Positions 1-8,362 of a DNA stretch of 64,000 nucleotides are shown here, one piece after another. Source of the stretch: Actinomadura roseirufa (GTDB lineage Bacteria > Actinomycetota > Actinomycetes > Streptosporangiales > Streptosporangiaceae). Each line of letters begins with the position of its first letter. Position 1 is the first letter of the stretch. Location: contig NZ_CAACVB010000010.1 of the NCBI RefSeq assembly GCF_900659635.1, positions 1-64,000 on the forward strand. Reading direction: 5' to 3'. Made by a program: the position numbers and the translations under genes. Under the pieces are notes generated by a model that was given only the letters and a program-made list of their open reading frames with translations, did no database searches and was not told the origin of the DNA.

Positions 1-215
1 CGGAGTCGGCGCGCTGCGGGCTCGCCGACGCGTCCCTGGCCGCCGCGGCGCGCGCGTGCTTCCGCGCGGCGCTGGACGCGCTGCCCCGGCTCGGCGCGTC
101 CGCGCTCGTCCCGCTCGTGGAGGAGTACGCCGGCCGCTACGTCGAGCGCGGCCTCAGCCCGGCCGACGACATCGCACCGTTGACACCGTCCGAGGAGGAC
201 CCATGGCCCCGATGA
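1..215 (+). CDS. egtA: EgtA (glutamate-cysteine ligase), 3' end only
   Basis: This is the C-terminal part of a protein that enters from outside the window, read in the third frame and ending at TGA 213-215. The visible 70 residues are Ala/Arg-rich with a helical tail (EEYAGRYVERGLSPADD). EgtA makes gamma-glutamylcysteine, the sulfur donor used by EgtB, and in actinobacteria it sits directly upstream of egtB. The call rests mainly on that order. Its stop codon overlaps the egtB start by 13 bases, which suggests translational coupling. Confidence 0.7.
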   Translation, partial: ESARCGLADASLAAAARACFRAALDALPRLGASALVPLVEEYAGRYVERGLSPADDIAPLTPSEEDPWPR

Positions 216-1567
216 GCTCACCGGACACGGTCGACCGCCACGACGAGGACGCGCTGAAGGAGGTGATCGCGGAGCAGCTCGGCGCGTCCCGTGAGCGCAG
301 CCTCGGGCTCACCACCGAGGTGCTCGCGGAGGCCGACCTCGTGGCCCAGGTCTCGCCGCTGATGTCGCCGCTGGTGTGGGACCTCGCCCACATCGGCAAC
401 TACGAGGAGCTGTGGCTGCTGCGGGGCGCGGCGGGCGCCGACCCGATGCGCCCGGAGATCGACACGCTGTACGACGCGTTCGAGCATCCGCGCGCCACCC
501 GGCCGTCGCTGCCGCTGCTTCCGCCGGGGGAGGCGCGCTCGTACATCGCCACCGTCCGCGCCAAGGTGCTCGACTCGCTCGCGTCCGTCCGGTTCGACAC
601 GGCGGACCCGCTCACCTCGGGCGGGTTCGTCTACGGGATGGTCGTCCAGCACGAGCACATGCACGACGAGACGATGCTGGCCACGCACCAGCTCCGCAAG
701 GGCGCGCCCGCGCTCCTCGACCCGCCGGGGCTGCCGCTGGAGAAGCCGGGCGGCGCCGCCGGCGCGGGCGAGATCCTCATCCAGGCGGGACCGTTCCACA
801 TGGGCACCTCGGACGACCCGTGGGCCTACGACAACGAACGCCCCGTCCACCTCGTCGACGTCCCCGCGTACTACATCGACGCGGAGCCGGTCACCAACGC
901 CGGCTACCTCGCGTTCATGGAGGCCGGCGGGTACGACGACCCGCGCTGGTGGGACCCGGCCGGCTGGGAGTGGCGCACCAAGAGCGGCAAGAGCGCTCCC
1001 GCGTTCTGGACGCGGGAGGGCGGCCGCTGGCTGCGGCGCCGGTTTGGGCGGACCGAGCCCGTCCCGCCCGGCGAGTCCGTCCAGCACGTGTGCTGGTACG
1101 AGGCGGACGCCTACGCGCGGTGGGCCGGGAAGCGGCTGCCGACCGAGGCGGAGTGGGAGAAGGCCGCGCGCTGGGACCCGGTGACGGAGCACTCCCGGCG
1201 GTACCCCTGGGGTGACGTCTACGAAGAGGGCCGCGCCAACCTGGGACAGCAGACGCTCCACCCTTCGGAGGCTGGGTCCTATGCGTCGGGCGCGTCGGCG
1301 TACGGAGTGAGGCGCATGCTCGGGGACGTGTGGGAGTGGACGTCGTCCGACTTCCACGGCTACCCCGGGTTCCGTTCCTTCCCCTACAAGGAGTACTCCG
1401 AGGTCTTCTTCGGCCCCGAGTACAAGGTGCTGCGCGGAGGGTCGTGGGCGACGCACCCGCTCGCCATACGTGGCTCGTTCCGGAACTGGGACTACCCGAT
1501 CCGGAGGCAGATCTTCTCCGGGTTCCGCTGCGCACGCTCCGCCGGGAACGAGGGGGAGGGCCGCTGA
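203..1567 (+). CDS. egtB: EgtB, hercynylcysteine sulfoxide synthase
   Basis: EgtB is a non-haem iron oxygenase that couples hercynine with gamma-glutamylcysteine and O2 to form the sulfoxide intermediate of ergothioneine synthesis. With the ATG at 203 the protein has 454 residues, normal for the family; ATG 212 is also in frame, and the AGGAGG at 193-198 suits 212 better. The N-terminal DinB-like half carries the iron ligands: His63 in DLAHIGNYEE and the HxxxHxE set His150/His154/Glu156 in QHEHMHDE. The C-terminal half is a formylglycine-generating-enzyme (sulfatase-modifying) fold, with GDVWEWTSSDF and VLRGGSW near its end. It sits in an egtA-B-C-D operon and is followed after one base by egtC. 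Confidence 0.96.
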   Translation: MAPMSSPDTVDRHDEDALKEVIAEQLGASRERSLGLTTEVLAEADLVAQVSPLMSPLVWDLAHIGNYEELWLLRGAAGADPMRPEIDTLYDAFEHPRATRPSLPLLPPGEARSYIATVRAKVLDSLASVRFDTADPLTSGGFVYGMVVQHEHMHDETMLATHQLRKGAPALLDPPGLPLEKPGGAAGAGEILIQAGPFHMGTSDDPWAYDNERPVHLVDVPAYYIDAEPVTNAGYLAFMEAGGYDDPRWWDPAGWEWRTKSGKSAPAFWTREGGRWLRRRFGRTEPVPPGESVQHVCWYEADAYARWAGKRLPTEAEWEKAARWDPVTEHSRRYPWGDVYEEGRANLGQQTLHPSEAGSYASGASAYGVRRMLGDVWEWTSSDFHGYPGFRSFPYKEYSEVFFGPEYKVLRGGSWATHPLAIRGSFRNWDYPIRRQIFSGFRCARSAGNEGEGR

Positions 1568-1568
1568 G

Positions 1569-2303
1569 ATGTGCCGACACCTCGGCTACCTCGGTCCCGA
1601 GCGGACGCTGCGTTCGCTCGTCTACGACGGGGACCACTCTTTGGAGCACCAGTCGTACGCGCCGCGCATGACGCAGGGGAACCTGCTCAACGCCGACGGG
1701 TACGGCATCGGCTGGTACCAGGGCGGCGAGGCCGTCCGGTTCCGGCGCGCCCAGCCCATCTGGACCGACCAGTCGTTCCGGGAGATCGCCGGGGCCGTCC
1801 GCACGTCGCGGGCGGTCGCGGCGGTCCGGTCGGCGACCTCGGGGTTCCCCGTCGACGAGTCGTGCGCCCAGCCGCTGCGCGCCGGGACCTGGCTGTTCAG
1901 CCACAACGGCAAGATCGAGGACTACGCCGGGGTGGAGGGCAAGCTGCGCGAGCTGGCCGGCGACCTCGCCGCGGTGCCGGACGCCCGCGCGCCGCTCGAC
2001 TCGGCCCCGCTGTTCGCGCTCGCGGTGCACCACTGGCGGGAGGGCCGCCCGCTCGGCGAGGGCCTGGCCGCCGTGGTCGCCGAGGTGACCGGGCTCACCG
2101 CCGGCCGCTACAACCTGCTCGCCTGCGACGGGACGACGCTGGCCGCCACCACCTGGGGCGACTCGCTGTTCGTCCGCGCGGACGGGGAGGAGATCCGGAT
2201 CGCCTCCGAGCCGCTGGACGACGGCCCCGGCTGGCAAGCCGTGCCCGACCGGTCGCTCGTCACGGCCGGGCTCGCGTCCGGCGTCCGCATCGACCCGCTC
2301 TGA
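1569..2303 (+). CDS. egtC: EgtC, gamma-glutamyl hercynylcysteine sulfoxide hydrolase
   Basis: EgtC is a class II (Ntn-type) glutamine-amidotransferase-fold hydrolase that removes the gamma-glutamyl group from the EgtB product. Starting at ATG 1569 puts Cys2 immediately after the initiator ([10 protein letters not shown]), as the N-terminal nucleophile requires, so this start is secure despite open frame upstream. The protein has 244 residues. Other family signatures are [10 protein letters not shown] and the FSHNGKI loop. It starts one base after the egtB stop, so the two are translationally coupled. Confidence 0.95.
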   Translation: MCRHLGYLGPERTLRSLVYDGDHSLEHQSYAPRMTQGNLLNADGYGIGWYQGGEAVRFRRAQPIWTDQSFREIAGAVRTSRAVAAVRSATSGFPVDESCAQPLRAGTWLFSHNGKIEDYAGVEGKLRELAGDLAAVPDARAPLDSAPLFALAVHHWREGRPLGEGLAAVVAEVTGLTAGRYNLLACDGTTLAATTWGDSLFVRADGEEIRIASEPLDDGPGWQAVPDRSLVTAGLASGVRIDPL

Positions 2304-2370
2304 GAAAGTTCCGCGCCGGGCCGCGCCGAGACGGCCGGCCCGGCCAGACCCGCTCCCGAAGGAGAACCCC

Positions 2371-3324
2371 GTGGACCGGTTCCTGACCGCCGACGACCTC
2401 GCCAAGACGCTCCGCCGGGACGTCCGGGAGGGGCTCACCGGCACGCCCAAGACGCTTCCGCCCAAATGGTTCTACGACGAGCGGGGCAGCGCGCTCTTCG
2501 AGGAGATCACCCGGCTGGAGGAGTACTACCCGACCCGCCGGGAACGGGAGATCCTCCGCGTCCGGGCGCCCGAGATAGCGGCGATCACCGGCGCCCGGAC
2601 GCTGCTGGAACTCGGCGCGGGCTCCGGCGAGAAGACCCGGCTGCTGCTGGCGGCGCTGAACGGCACCCTGCGCGCCTATGTGCCGGTCGACGTGAGCGGC
2701 GACTTCCTGGAGGGCGCCGCGGCGGGCATCGCCGCCGACCACCCGGGCCTGGAGGTGCGGACCGTCGTCGCCGACTACGAGCAGCACCTGCACCTGCTGC
2801 CCGGCGGCGAGCGGCGGCTGGTCGCCTTCCTCGGCGGCACGCTCGGCAACATGCCGCCCGCCGCGCGCGTCGGGTTCCTGGGCGGGCTGCGCGCGACGAT
2901 GGCCGAGGGCGACCACCTGCTGATGGGCGCCGACCTCGTCAAGGACACCGGACGGCTCGTGCGCGCCTACGACGACGCCGCCGGCGTCACCGCCGAGTTC
3001 AACCGCAACGTCCTGCACGTGATCAACCGGGAGCTGGACGCCGACTTCGACGTCACCGCGTTCGAGCACGTCGCGGCCTGGAACGAGGCCGAGGAGTGGA
3101 TCGAGATGCGGCTGCGCTCCACCCGCGACCAGAAGGTGCGAATCGGCGGCCTGGACCTCACGGTCTTCTTCGCCGAGGGGGAGGAGACGCGCACCGAGAT
3201 CTCCTCCAAGTTCCGTCGCGAGCGGATGGAGGCCGAGCTCGGCGCCGCCGGCCTGGAGCTCGCCGAGTTCTGGACGGACGAGGCGGGCGACTTCTCCCTC
3301 ACCCTCGCCCGCCCGGCCGTCTGA
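2371..3324 (+). CDS. egtD: EgtD, L-histidine N-alpha-methyltransferase
   Basis: EgtD is a SAM-dependent methyltransferase that trimethylates histidine to hercynine, the first step of ergothioneine synthesis. The GTG start at 2371 follows the ribosome-binding site GAAGGAGA, and the 317-residue length is typical. [17 protein letters not shown] near the N-terminus is diagnostic, the SAM site is [14 protein letters not shown], and FLGGTLGNM follows. There is a 67-base gap after egtC, still consistent with one operon. The substrate link to the HAL-like enzyme and hut genes elsewhere in the window is noted in the findings. Confidence 0.96.
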   Translation: MDRFLTADDLAKTLRRDVREGLTGTPKTLPPKWFYDERGSALFEEITRLEEYYPTRREREILRVRAPEIAAITGARTLLELGAGSGEKTRLLLAALNGTLRAYVPVDVSGDFLEGAAAGIAADHPGLEVRTVVADYEQHLHLLPGGERRLVAFLGGTLGNMPPAARVGFLGGLRATMAEGDHLLMGADLVKDTGRLVRAYDDAAGVTAEFNRNVLHVINRELDADFDVTAFEHVAAWNEAEEWIEMRLRSTRDQKVRIGGLDLTVFFAEGEETRTEISSKFRRERMEAELGAAGLELAEFWTDEAGDFSLTLARPAV

Positions 3325-3337
3325 CGGGACGGAGTCC

Positions 3338-3380
3338 CCGGGTCCCGGCCCGTCCCGGAAGGGGCGGGACCGGGACCCCG
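3338..3380 (+). terminator. GC-rich hairpin after egtD
   Basis: The arms at about 3338-3356 and 3361-3380 (GGGTCCCGG pairing with CCGGGACCC, extended by CCGTCCC/GGGCGGG with a few mismatches) enclose a GGAA turn. It lies between the convergent egtD and SGNH hydrolase genes, so it could terminate both. There is no T-tract, which is usual in high-GC actinomycetes. Confidence 0.6.
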
Positions 3381-3403
3381 GTGGGACCGTCGTGCGGGTG
3401 GGA

Positions 3404-4168
3404 TCAGCCCGTCTTGCGGACGGGGTGCGCGAGGCCCAGCCGCCGGAGGTCGTCGGCCAGGCGGGTCGCCAGGTAGCGGTGGCCCGCCGGGTTCGGGTGC
3501 GTCCCGTCCTTGCGGATGAGCTGGGGGGCGTTGCCCGTGCCGCTCATGCGGTTGCCGGTGATCCAGCGCTCGCCGATCGGGTCGATGAACGGCGTCCCGA
3601 GCTGTGCCGCGAGGCCGCGCAGCGCGTCCCGGACGGCGAGCGCGTTCTGCGGCGGCGAGTCGCTGCCCCACAGCGGCCCGATGAGCACGACGCGCGTGCC
3701 GGGCCAGCGCGTGCGGGCGCGTTCCAGCACCACACGGGCCGCGGCGGCGACCTGCGCCGCCGGGAGGCGCCAGTCGTTGTGCCCGCCGGACACGATCAGC
3801 AGGTCGGGCGCGGGCCGCCAGCCGAGCTGGGTCTCGAACAGCTCGAGGTAGTCCTCACGGTGCCCGCGGCCCTTGCTGAAGCCGGTTCCGGCGCGGCCCC
3901 CGACGATGACCTGCCAGTTCAGCAGCCGCGCGGTCGCGTGGGCGTACGTCGTCTCTGGCACCGCGCCCTTCTCCCCGACGGTGTAGCTGTCGCCGAGGAA
4001 CGCCACCACGGGCGGGACGGCGCGCGGCGCGGGCGCCCGCTCGGGCCCCGCGGCGGCCGCCTCCCGGTGGACCGGGCCCGAGGCGCACCCGGCCAGCGTC
4101 GGGGACGCCGCGAGGGTCAGGCACAGCAGGGAGATCGCCGCGCCGCGGCGGGCGCGGCGAGATGTCAT
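3404..4168 (-). CDS. SGNH/GDSL-family hydrolase, lipoprotein
   Basis: This is an exported esterase/lipase-like hydrolase of 254 residues. The chosen ATG at 4168 gives a proper lipoprotein signal: MTSRRARRG, a hydrophobic stretch, then LAGC with Cys28 as lipidation site. Block I of the SGNH family is FLGDSYTVG (Ser61), block III is SGGHNDWR, and block V is DGTHPNPAGH. The substrate cannot be told from sequence. A longer start at 4204 is possible, but it would put extra residues before the signal peptide. The gene is convergent with egtD and divergent from the acyltransferase. Confidence 0.85.
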   Translation of the reverse strand: MTSRRARRGAAISLLCLTLAASPTLAGCASGPVHREAAAAGPERAPAPRAVPPVVAFLGDSYTVGEKGAVPETTYAHATARLLNWQVIVGGRAGTGFSKGRGHREDYLELFETQLGWRPAPDLLIVSGGHNDWRLPAAQVAAAARVVLERARTRWPGTRVVLIGPLWGSDSPPQNALAVRDALRGLAAQLGTPFIDPIGERWITGNRMSGTGNAPQLIRKDGTHPNPAGHRYLATRLADDLRRLGLAHPVRKTG

Positions 4169-4363
4169 GGAGGACCACCAAATGTTCCGGGAGTTCACCG
4201 GCATCTTACTGATCCCGTTCCCGCGCACGCGCACGTCCGCCCTGACGCGCCGGGGTTTCTCGAATCGGCGGCCCCGCAAAAGTGGTCTTCCCTACACCCC
4301 TCGTTAACCCGGCGCTCACGCTCCGGCTTGAGATGGGAAACCCGGCGCCGAGAAGGTTCCGCG

Positions 4364-5521
4364 GTGACACGACGTGCTCGCCTCCGCGAACTCGACCTCC
4401 TGCGTTTCCTGGCGGCCCTGGCGGTGGTGCTCTACCACTTCACGGGATTCGGCAACTCCGGTCCCTGGCCCGAGCCCGCCCGCCGGCTCTTCCCGGAGAT
4501 CGGCGACATCACCCGCTACGGCTACCTCGGCGTCGACCTGTTCTTCGTGATCAGCGGGTTCGTCATCCTCATGAGCGCGTGGGGCCGCGGGCCGGGCGAG
4601 TTCGGGATCTCCCGGCTGGTGCGGCTGATGCCCGCGTACTGGGCGAGCGTCCTGCTCGGCGTCGCGGTGTACGCGGTGTTCCGGGAGGGCCACGGGGTAC
4701 CGGGGCTGGTCATCCCCAACATGACCATGCTGCAGGGCGGGCTCGGCGTCGAGAACGTCGACGCGGTCTACTGGACGCTCTGGATCGAGACGCACTTCTA
4801 CGTGCTGGTCGCCGTCCTCGCCGGGATCGGGATCACCTACCGCTCCTGCCTCGTCTTCATGGCGGCGTGGACGTTCGCCGGCGTCTTCGCCGACGAGGCG
4901 GGCAACAAGCTCCTCCAGGTCATGCTGGTGCCCACCTGGAGTCCCTACTTCATCGCGGGCATGGCCCTCTACATGATCCACCGGTTCGGGCCGACGCTCC
5001 TGCTCTGGGGGTACGTGGCCGTGTCGTGGCTGCTGGCGCTGCACTGGAGCGGCTGGCGCGCCGGCAGCGCCTTCAAGGGCTCGGACGAGCTCGTGGTCGG
5101 CGTCATCGTCACCGGGATCTTCGCCCTCATGATCCTCGTGGCGACCGGGCGGCTGAGCCGCATCAGATGGAACGGTCTCACGATCTTCGGGGCCCTCACC
5201 TACCCGCTCTACCTCGTCCACTCCCAGCTCGCCCTGCCCCTCGTGGACGCGGTCTACCCCGAGCTCGACCGGTGGGCGGCGCTCGCGGTGGCGATCGCGG
5301 CGTCGATGGTCCTCGCCTACGCCGTGCACCGGCTGGTCGAGCGGCCCGGCGCGGCCTGGCTGAAGGCCAAGCTGCTCGCGTCCCTGAAGCCGATGCGCTC
5401 CGCGGTGGCCGGGACGGGCACCGGATCCGGCGCGGCGCCCGTGGTGTCCACCCCGCGGGAGACCGTGCCGGCCCAGCAGCCGGCCCAGCACCAGCCCGGC
5501 GCGGAGCTCGTGCGCCACTGA
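4364..5521 (+). CDS. Acyltransferase family 3 membrane protein (OafA/YrhL-like)
   Basis: This multi-pass membrane O-acyltransferase of 385 residues starts at GTG 4364, behind the ribosome-binding site GAGAAGG. The N-terminus LRELDLLRFLAALAVVLYHF is the typical first segment, with the family His in YHF. It is followed by YGYLGVDLFFVISGFVI and RLVRLMPAYW, the Arg that contributes to the active site. Further membrane segments extend to about residue 330, and the last 50 residues are a low-complexity Ala/Pro/Gln tail. Such enzymes acetylate or acylate sugars and cell-surface glycans. The substrate here is unknown. Confidence 0.88.
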   Translation: MTRRARLRELDLLRFLAALAVVLYHFTGFGNSGPWPEPARRLFPEIGDITRYGYLGVDLFFVISGFVILMSAWGRGPGEFGISRLVRLMPAYWASVLLGVAVYAVFREGHGVPGLVIPNMTMLQGGLGVENVDAVYWTLWIETHFYVLVAVLAGIGITYRSCLVFMAAWTFAGVFADEAGNKLLQVMLVPTWSPYFIAGMALYMIHRFGPTLLLWGYVAVSWLLALHWSGWRAGSAFKGSDELVVGVIVTGIFALMILVATGRLSRIRWNGLTIFGALTYPLYLVHSQLALPLVDAVYPELDRWAALAVAIAASMVLAYAVHRLVERPGAAWLKAKLLASLKPMRSAVAGTGTGSGAAPVVSTPRETVPAQQPAQHQPGAELVRH

Positions 5522-5550
5522 CCCGCTCCTCACCTCCGCCCGCGCATCCG

Positions 5551-5602
5551 CCCGCACCGGCCGTCCGGTGCGGGCCGTGTGCCCGCTGACATGCGGGCAC
5601 AC
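5551..5602 (+). terminator. Two tandem hairpins after the acyltransferase
   Basis: CCCGCACCGG (5551-5560) pairs with CCGGTGCGGG (5565-5574) around CCGT. GTGTGCCCGC (5577-5586) pairs with GCGGGCACAC (5593-5602) around TGACAT. Both stems are perfect 10-bp stems, placed 30 bases after a stop codon, so this looks like a double terminator. Confidence 0.75.
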
Positions 5603-5704
5603 GCTGACAAAAGAATCGCGGTGACGCTTTCGCGGTGATCGGCGCTGGACTGTTTACCGGGGGGACACGCCCCGTCCCCACAGGAGCGAGCGCACACCGA
5701 CGGA

Positions 5705-6619
5705 GTGATGATGCGGTTGTTCAGCCGGACTGTGACGGAGTTGGCGCCGCCCGTGGCGCCGGAGATCGACCCGTGCATGGACGACGAGCCAGCGCGGCGG
5801 CTGCGCGAGTCCATGCGCCGCCACGACTGGATCGCGGTCCAGTCCTTCTTCGCATGGGCGACCGACCCCGACGACCGGGCCTTCTACACCGACGTCTGCG
5901 CCGCCGCGCCCGGCGTCCAGCACTGGATCGCCGAGTGGTGCCGCGCCGAACCCCAGTCGACGCTGCCACTGGTGATCAGGAGCGCGCACGCGCTGCTGCT
6001 GGGCGAGAACCTGGACGTGGCCGAGCGCAGCCTCACCAACGTGGTCTCACGGGACCCCGACGACACCACCGCCTGGGCCCTCCTGGTCGACTCCGCCTCC
6101 GACCGCGGGGCCCCGCCCAAAGAGGTGCGGTGGCGCTTCGAGCAGGTCGTCCGGACCCACCCCTGGCATCTGCCGGCCCACCAGCGCATGCTCGCCTACC
6201 TGGCGCGGCACGAGGGGCCGGAGGCCATGTTCGACTTCGTCCGCGCGGCGGTCGCCACGTCCCCGGAGGGCGGCCCGCTCGGGATGCTCGTCGCCAGCGC
6301 CCACATCGAGCGGTGGATGGCGCTGCCCCGCGCCAAGCGCCGCCCCTACATGACGCAGGCGTCCGTCCGGGACGACCTCCTGAACGCCGCAGACCGCTCC
6401 ATCCGGCACCCCGGCTACCGGCGCCGCCCCGGCTGGCCGCTGATCCACAACACGTTCGCGTTCGCGCTGGTGATGGCCGGCGAGTTCCACGCCGCGATGG
6501 AGCAGTTCGAGATCATCGACCGCCGGGTGACCAGGCGGCCGTGGAACGCCTACAGCTCCGACCCGGTGGGCGCTTTCACCGAGCTGCGGGGCTGGGCGGG
6601 AGAGTGGACGGGCGCGTGA
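5705..6619 (+). CDS. Hypothetical protein, TPR-like helical
   Basis: The protein has 304 residues. GTG 5705, ATG 5708 and ATG 5711 all lie behind AGGAGCGAG at 5681, so the exact start is open. It has no signal peptide or membrane segment. The middle part (about residues 80-200) is regular helical sequence, such as LLGENLDVAERSLTNVV and AWALLVDSA, that reads like tetratricopeptide repeats. Trp and Arg are frequent. I do not recognise a named family and no catalytic motif is evident. It stands alone between the acyltransferase terminator and the convergent cysteine dioxygenase gene. Confidence 0.7.
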   Translation: MMMRLFSRTVTELAPPVAPEIDPCMDDEPARRLRESMRRHDWIAVQSFFAWATDPDDRAFYTDVCAAAPGVQHWIAEWCRAEPQSTLPLVIRSAHALLLGENLDVAERSLTNVVSRDPDDTTAWALLVDSASDRGAPPKEVRWRFEQVVRTHPWHLPAHQRMLAYLARHEGPEAMFDFVRAAVATSPEGGPLGMLVASAHIERWMALPRAKRRPYMTQASVRDDLLNAADRSIRHPGYRRRPGWPLIHNTFAFALVMAGEFHAAMEQFEIIDRRVTRRPWNAYSSDPVGAFTELRGWAGEWTGA

Positions 6620-6766
6620 GGCGCGGGCGGCCCCGGTGCGGGTGTGACACTTTCCCGAGGGGGCGCGCTGAATGAGTGAAGGCGCGCGACGATGTGAGCG
6701 GGCATCGGCCGCCGCCTGCCTCCGGTGGGCCCGTCACCCCCGGCCGGGTCCACCGGAGGCTCTTCC

Positions 6767-7291
6767 TCAGGACGCCCCGTCCGGCGGCCGCAGCTCGTCG
6801 GCGTAGCTCACCGACAGCCGCCGCATCAGCCCCGACTCGTCGATGGAGTACTGCCCGAGCCGCCACAGCGGCGGCGAGTAGGCGTGGATCGACACGCTCG
6901 CGTCCGCCGCGCCGACCAGCCGGTGGATGTGGTCGGGCCCGAAGCAGAACGAGCGGCCCTCCCCGACGACCGTCCGCACGTGGGCCCCGCCGATGCGCGG
7001 GTTGTTCTCCTCCAGCGCGCCCGCGACGACGCGGACCGCCCCCGAGGAGACGTCGTGGTCGTGCCACCCGGTGTCGTTGCGCGGCGTCCAGCACAGCAGC
7101 CAGACGTCCAGGTACTCGTCCCGGTGGAGCGAGGCGTAGTGGCGCCGCCCGTCCGGGAACGCGACGTGCTGCCTCCACAGGCCGGGCCGCCCGGCCAGCG
7201 CGTCGACCAGTTCCCGCAGCTCGCGTTTGTCGAGCGTGCGGGCCGGAAGCCCCTCGAAGCCGGGCGTGCGGGACAGTACCTCAGACGACAC
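6767..7291 (-). CDS. Cysteine dioxygenase family protein
   Basis: This 174-residue cupin belongs to the type I cysteine dioxygenase family, which oxidises cysteine (or in some members 3-mercaptopropionate) to the sulfinic acid with Fe(II). The metal ligands are visible as His-x-His in TGWHDHDVSSGAVRVV, and the third His lies in FGPDHIHRLVG. It overlaps the upstream amidohydrolase gene by 11 bases, so the two are one operon. A LacI-type regulator is divergent. The partner enzyme does not reveal which thiol is the substrate. Confidence 0.85.
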   Translation of the reverse strand: MSSEVLSRTPGFEGLPARTLDKRELRELVDALAGRPGLWRQHVAFPDGRRHYASLHRDEYLDVWLLCWTPRNDTGWHDHDVSSGAVRVVAGALEENNPRIGGAHVRTVVGEGRSFCFGPDHIHRLVGAADASVSIHAYSPPLWRLGQYSIDESGLMRRLSVSYADELRPPDGAS

Positions 7292-8246
7292 GGGCGCGTT
7301 CCTCTCCGAGCAGCAGACGGTGCGGGTTGGCCACGCGGAAGGCGTGCCGGGCGGCCTCGCCCAGGCCGGCGTCCACGGGACGGGCGTACGGGCGGTCCGA
7401 GCCGTGCACGATCACGTCGACGCCGAGGGCGCGCACCGCCGCGTCGACGGCGCGCGGCCCGTACGACGACGTCTCGACGAACGCGTCCGGGTCCACCTCG
7501 CCGCGCCCGCCGCCCCGCGCCGCGGCGCGCTCGCCGTGCAGCGGCGCGAGGCCCGCCAGCATGGCGAAGCACACCCGCAGCCGCGGATGCCGCGCCCGCC
7601 CGAACGCCCGGAACGCGAACCACGCGGCGTGCATGTCCTGCACGTACGGCACGAGCGCCGCCCACCAGCCCGGGACCGCGAGCCGCGAACCGGAGGCCGC
7701 GGACCCGCCCCCGGGCACCGGGCCGGGGTGGACGAAGAGGGGGAGGTCACGGGCCTCCAGGACGTCGAGCAGCGGAGCGGAACGTTCCATCTCGCGCGGG
7801 CCCGCGAGCGCTGCGGCGGGGAGCTGGAGCCCCGCGAAGCCCCGGTCGAGGGCGCGTTCGAGCGCGGGCGGGTCGATCTCCGACAGGCAGGCGGCGGCCC
7901 AGCCGCCGAACGAGGCCGGCAGGGCGGCGGTGCCCTCGTGATGGGCGTCCAGAAGTGGACGGGCCTCGCGGGGCGGCAACGCCTCGACGCCGAGCGGGCA
8001 CGACAGCGAGATCAGCGCCCTGCCGAGGCCGTCGGCGCGGACGCGGGCATCGCGCGGGGCCACGTCGTGGTCGGCGGGATCGACGTCATAGGGAGGCTCT
8101 CCCGCGAGATGGAGTTTCCATCCGTCCAGGTAAGGGGGCACACGCCGGCGGCGCAGAGCCTCGACCAGCGGCGGGCTCCACAGGTGCTGGTGCACGTCGA
8201 CCGGCGTCCGGTCACGCACGGTCACGGCTCCTCCTCTTCCGGACAC
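7281..8246 (-). CDS. Amidohydrolase family protein (metal-dependent, TIM-barrel)
   Basis: The protein has 321 residues and the N-terminal metal motif VDVHQHLW is typical of the amidohydrolase-2 superfamily. Further signs are PLFVHPGPVPG (a His on a later strand) and VIVHGSDRPYARP near the C-terminus, where the terminal catalytic Asp sits. Members hydrolyse or decarboxylate small acids, and the substrate here is unknown. It is first in an operon with the cysteine dioxygenase, directly downstream of three operator-like repeats (8265-8303), so it is probably controlled by the divergent LacI protein. Confidence 0.82.
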   Translation of the reverse strand: MSGRGGAVTVRDRTPVDVHQHLWSPPLVEALRRRRVPPYLDGWKLHLAGEPPYDVDPADHDVAPRDARVRADGLGRALISLSCPLGVEALPPREARPLLDAHHEGTAALPASFGGWAAACLSEIDPPALERALDRGFAGLQLPAAALAGPREMERSAPLLDVLEARDLPLFVHPGPVPGGGSAASGSRLAVPGWWAALVPYVQDMHAAWFAFRAFGRARHPRLRVCFAMLAGLAPLHGERAAARGGGRGEVDPDAFVETSSYGPRAVDAAVRALGVDVIVHGSDRPYARPVDAGLGEAARHAFRVANPHRLLLGEERARVV

Positions 8247-8264
8247 ACGACCGGCTCGCTATGG

Positions 8265-8303
8265 TCAACCGTTTCAGTTAACCGTTTCAGTGAACCGGTT
8301 CAG
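8265..8303. promoter_or_regulatory. Three tandem 13-bp LacI-type operator repeats
   Basis: TCAACCGTTTCAG (8265-8277), TTAACCGTTTCAG (8278-8290) and TGAACCGGTTCAG (8291-8303) follow each other without a gap. The third contains the perfect palindrome TGAACCGGTTCA, with the central CG typical of LacI-family operators. They lie between the divergent amidohydrolase and lacI genes, only 19 bases from the amidohydrolase start, where a bound repressor would block both promoters. Confidence 0.75.
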
Positions 8304-8362
8304 TAGCGCGGCCGTCAAGTCGCGTGCCCAGGTCCGCCCGCAGGGCCCTCTAGGGTTGAGGG

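Noticed and set aside
218..1456. Long open frame on the minus strand over egtB, and similar long frames opposite most genes
   Set aside because: They are Arg/Pro/Val-rich shadows caused by GC-rich third positions; the plus-strand proteins have clear family motifs.
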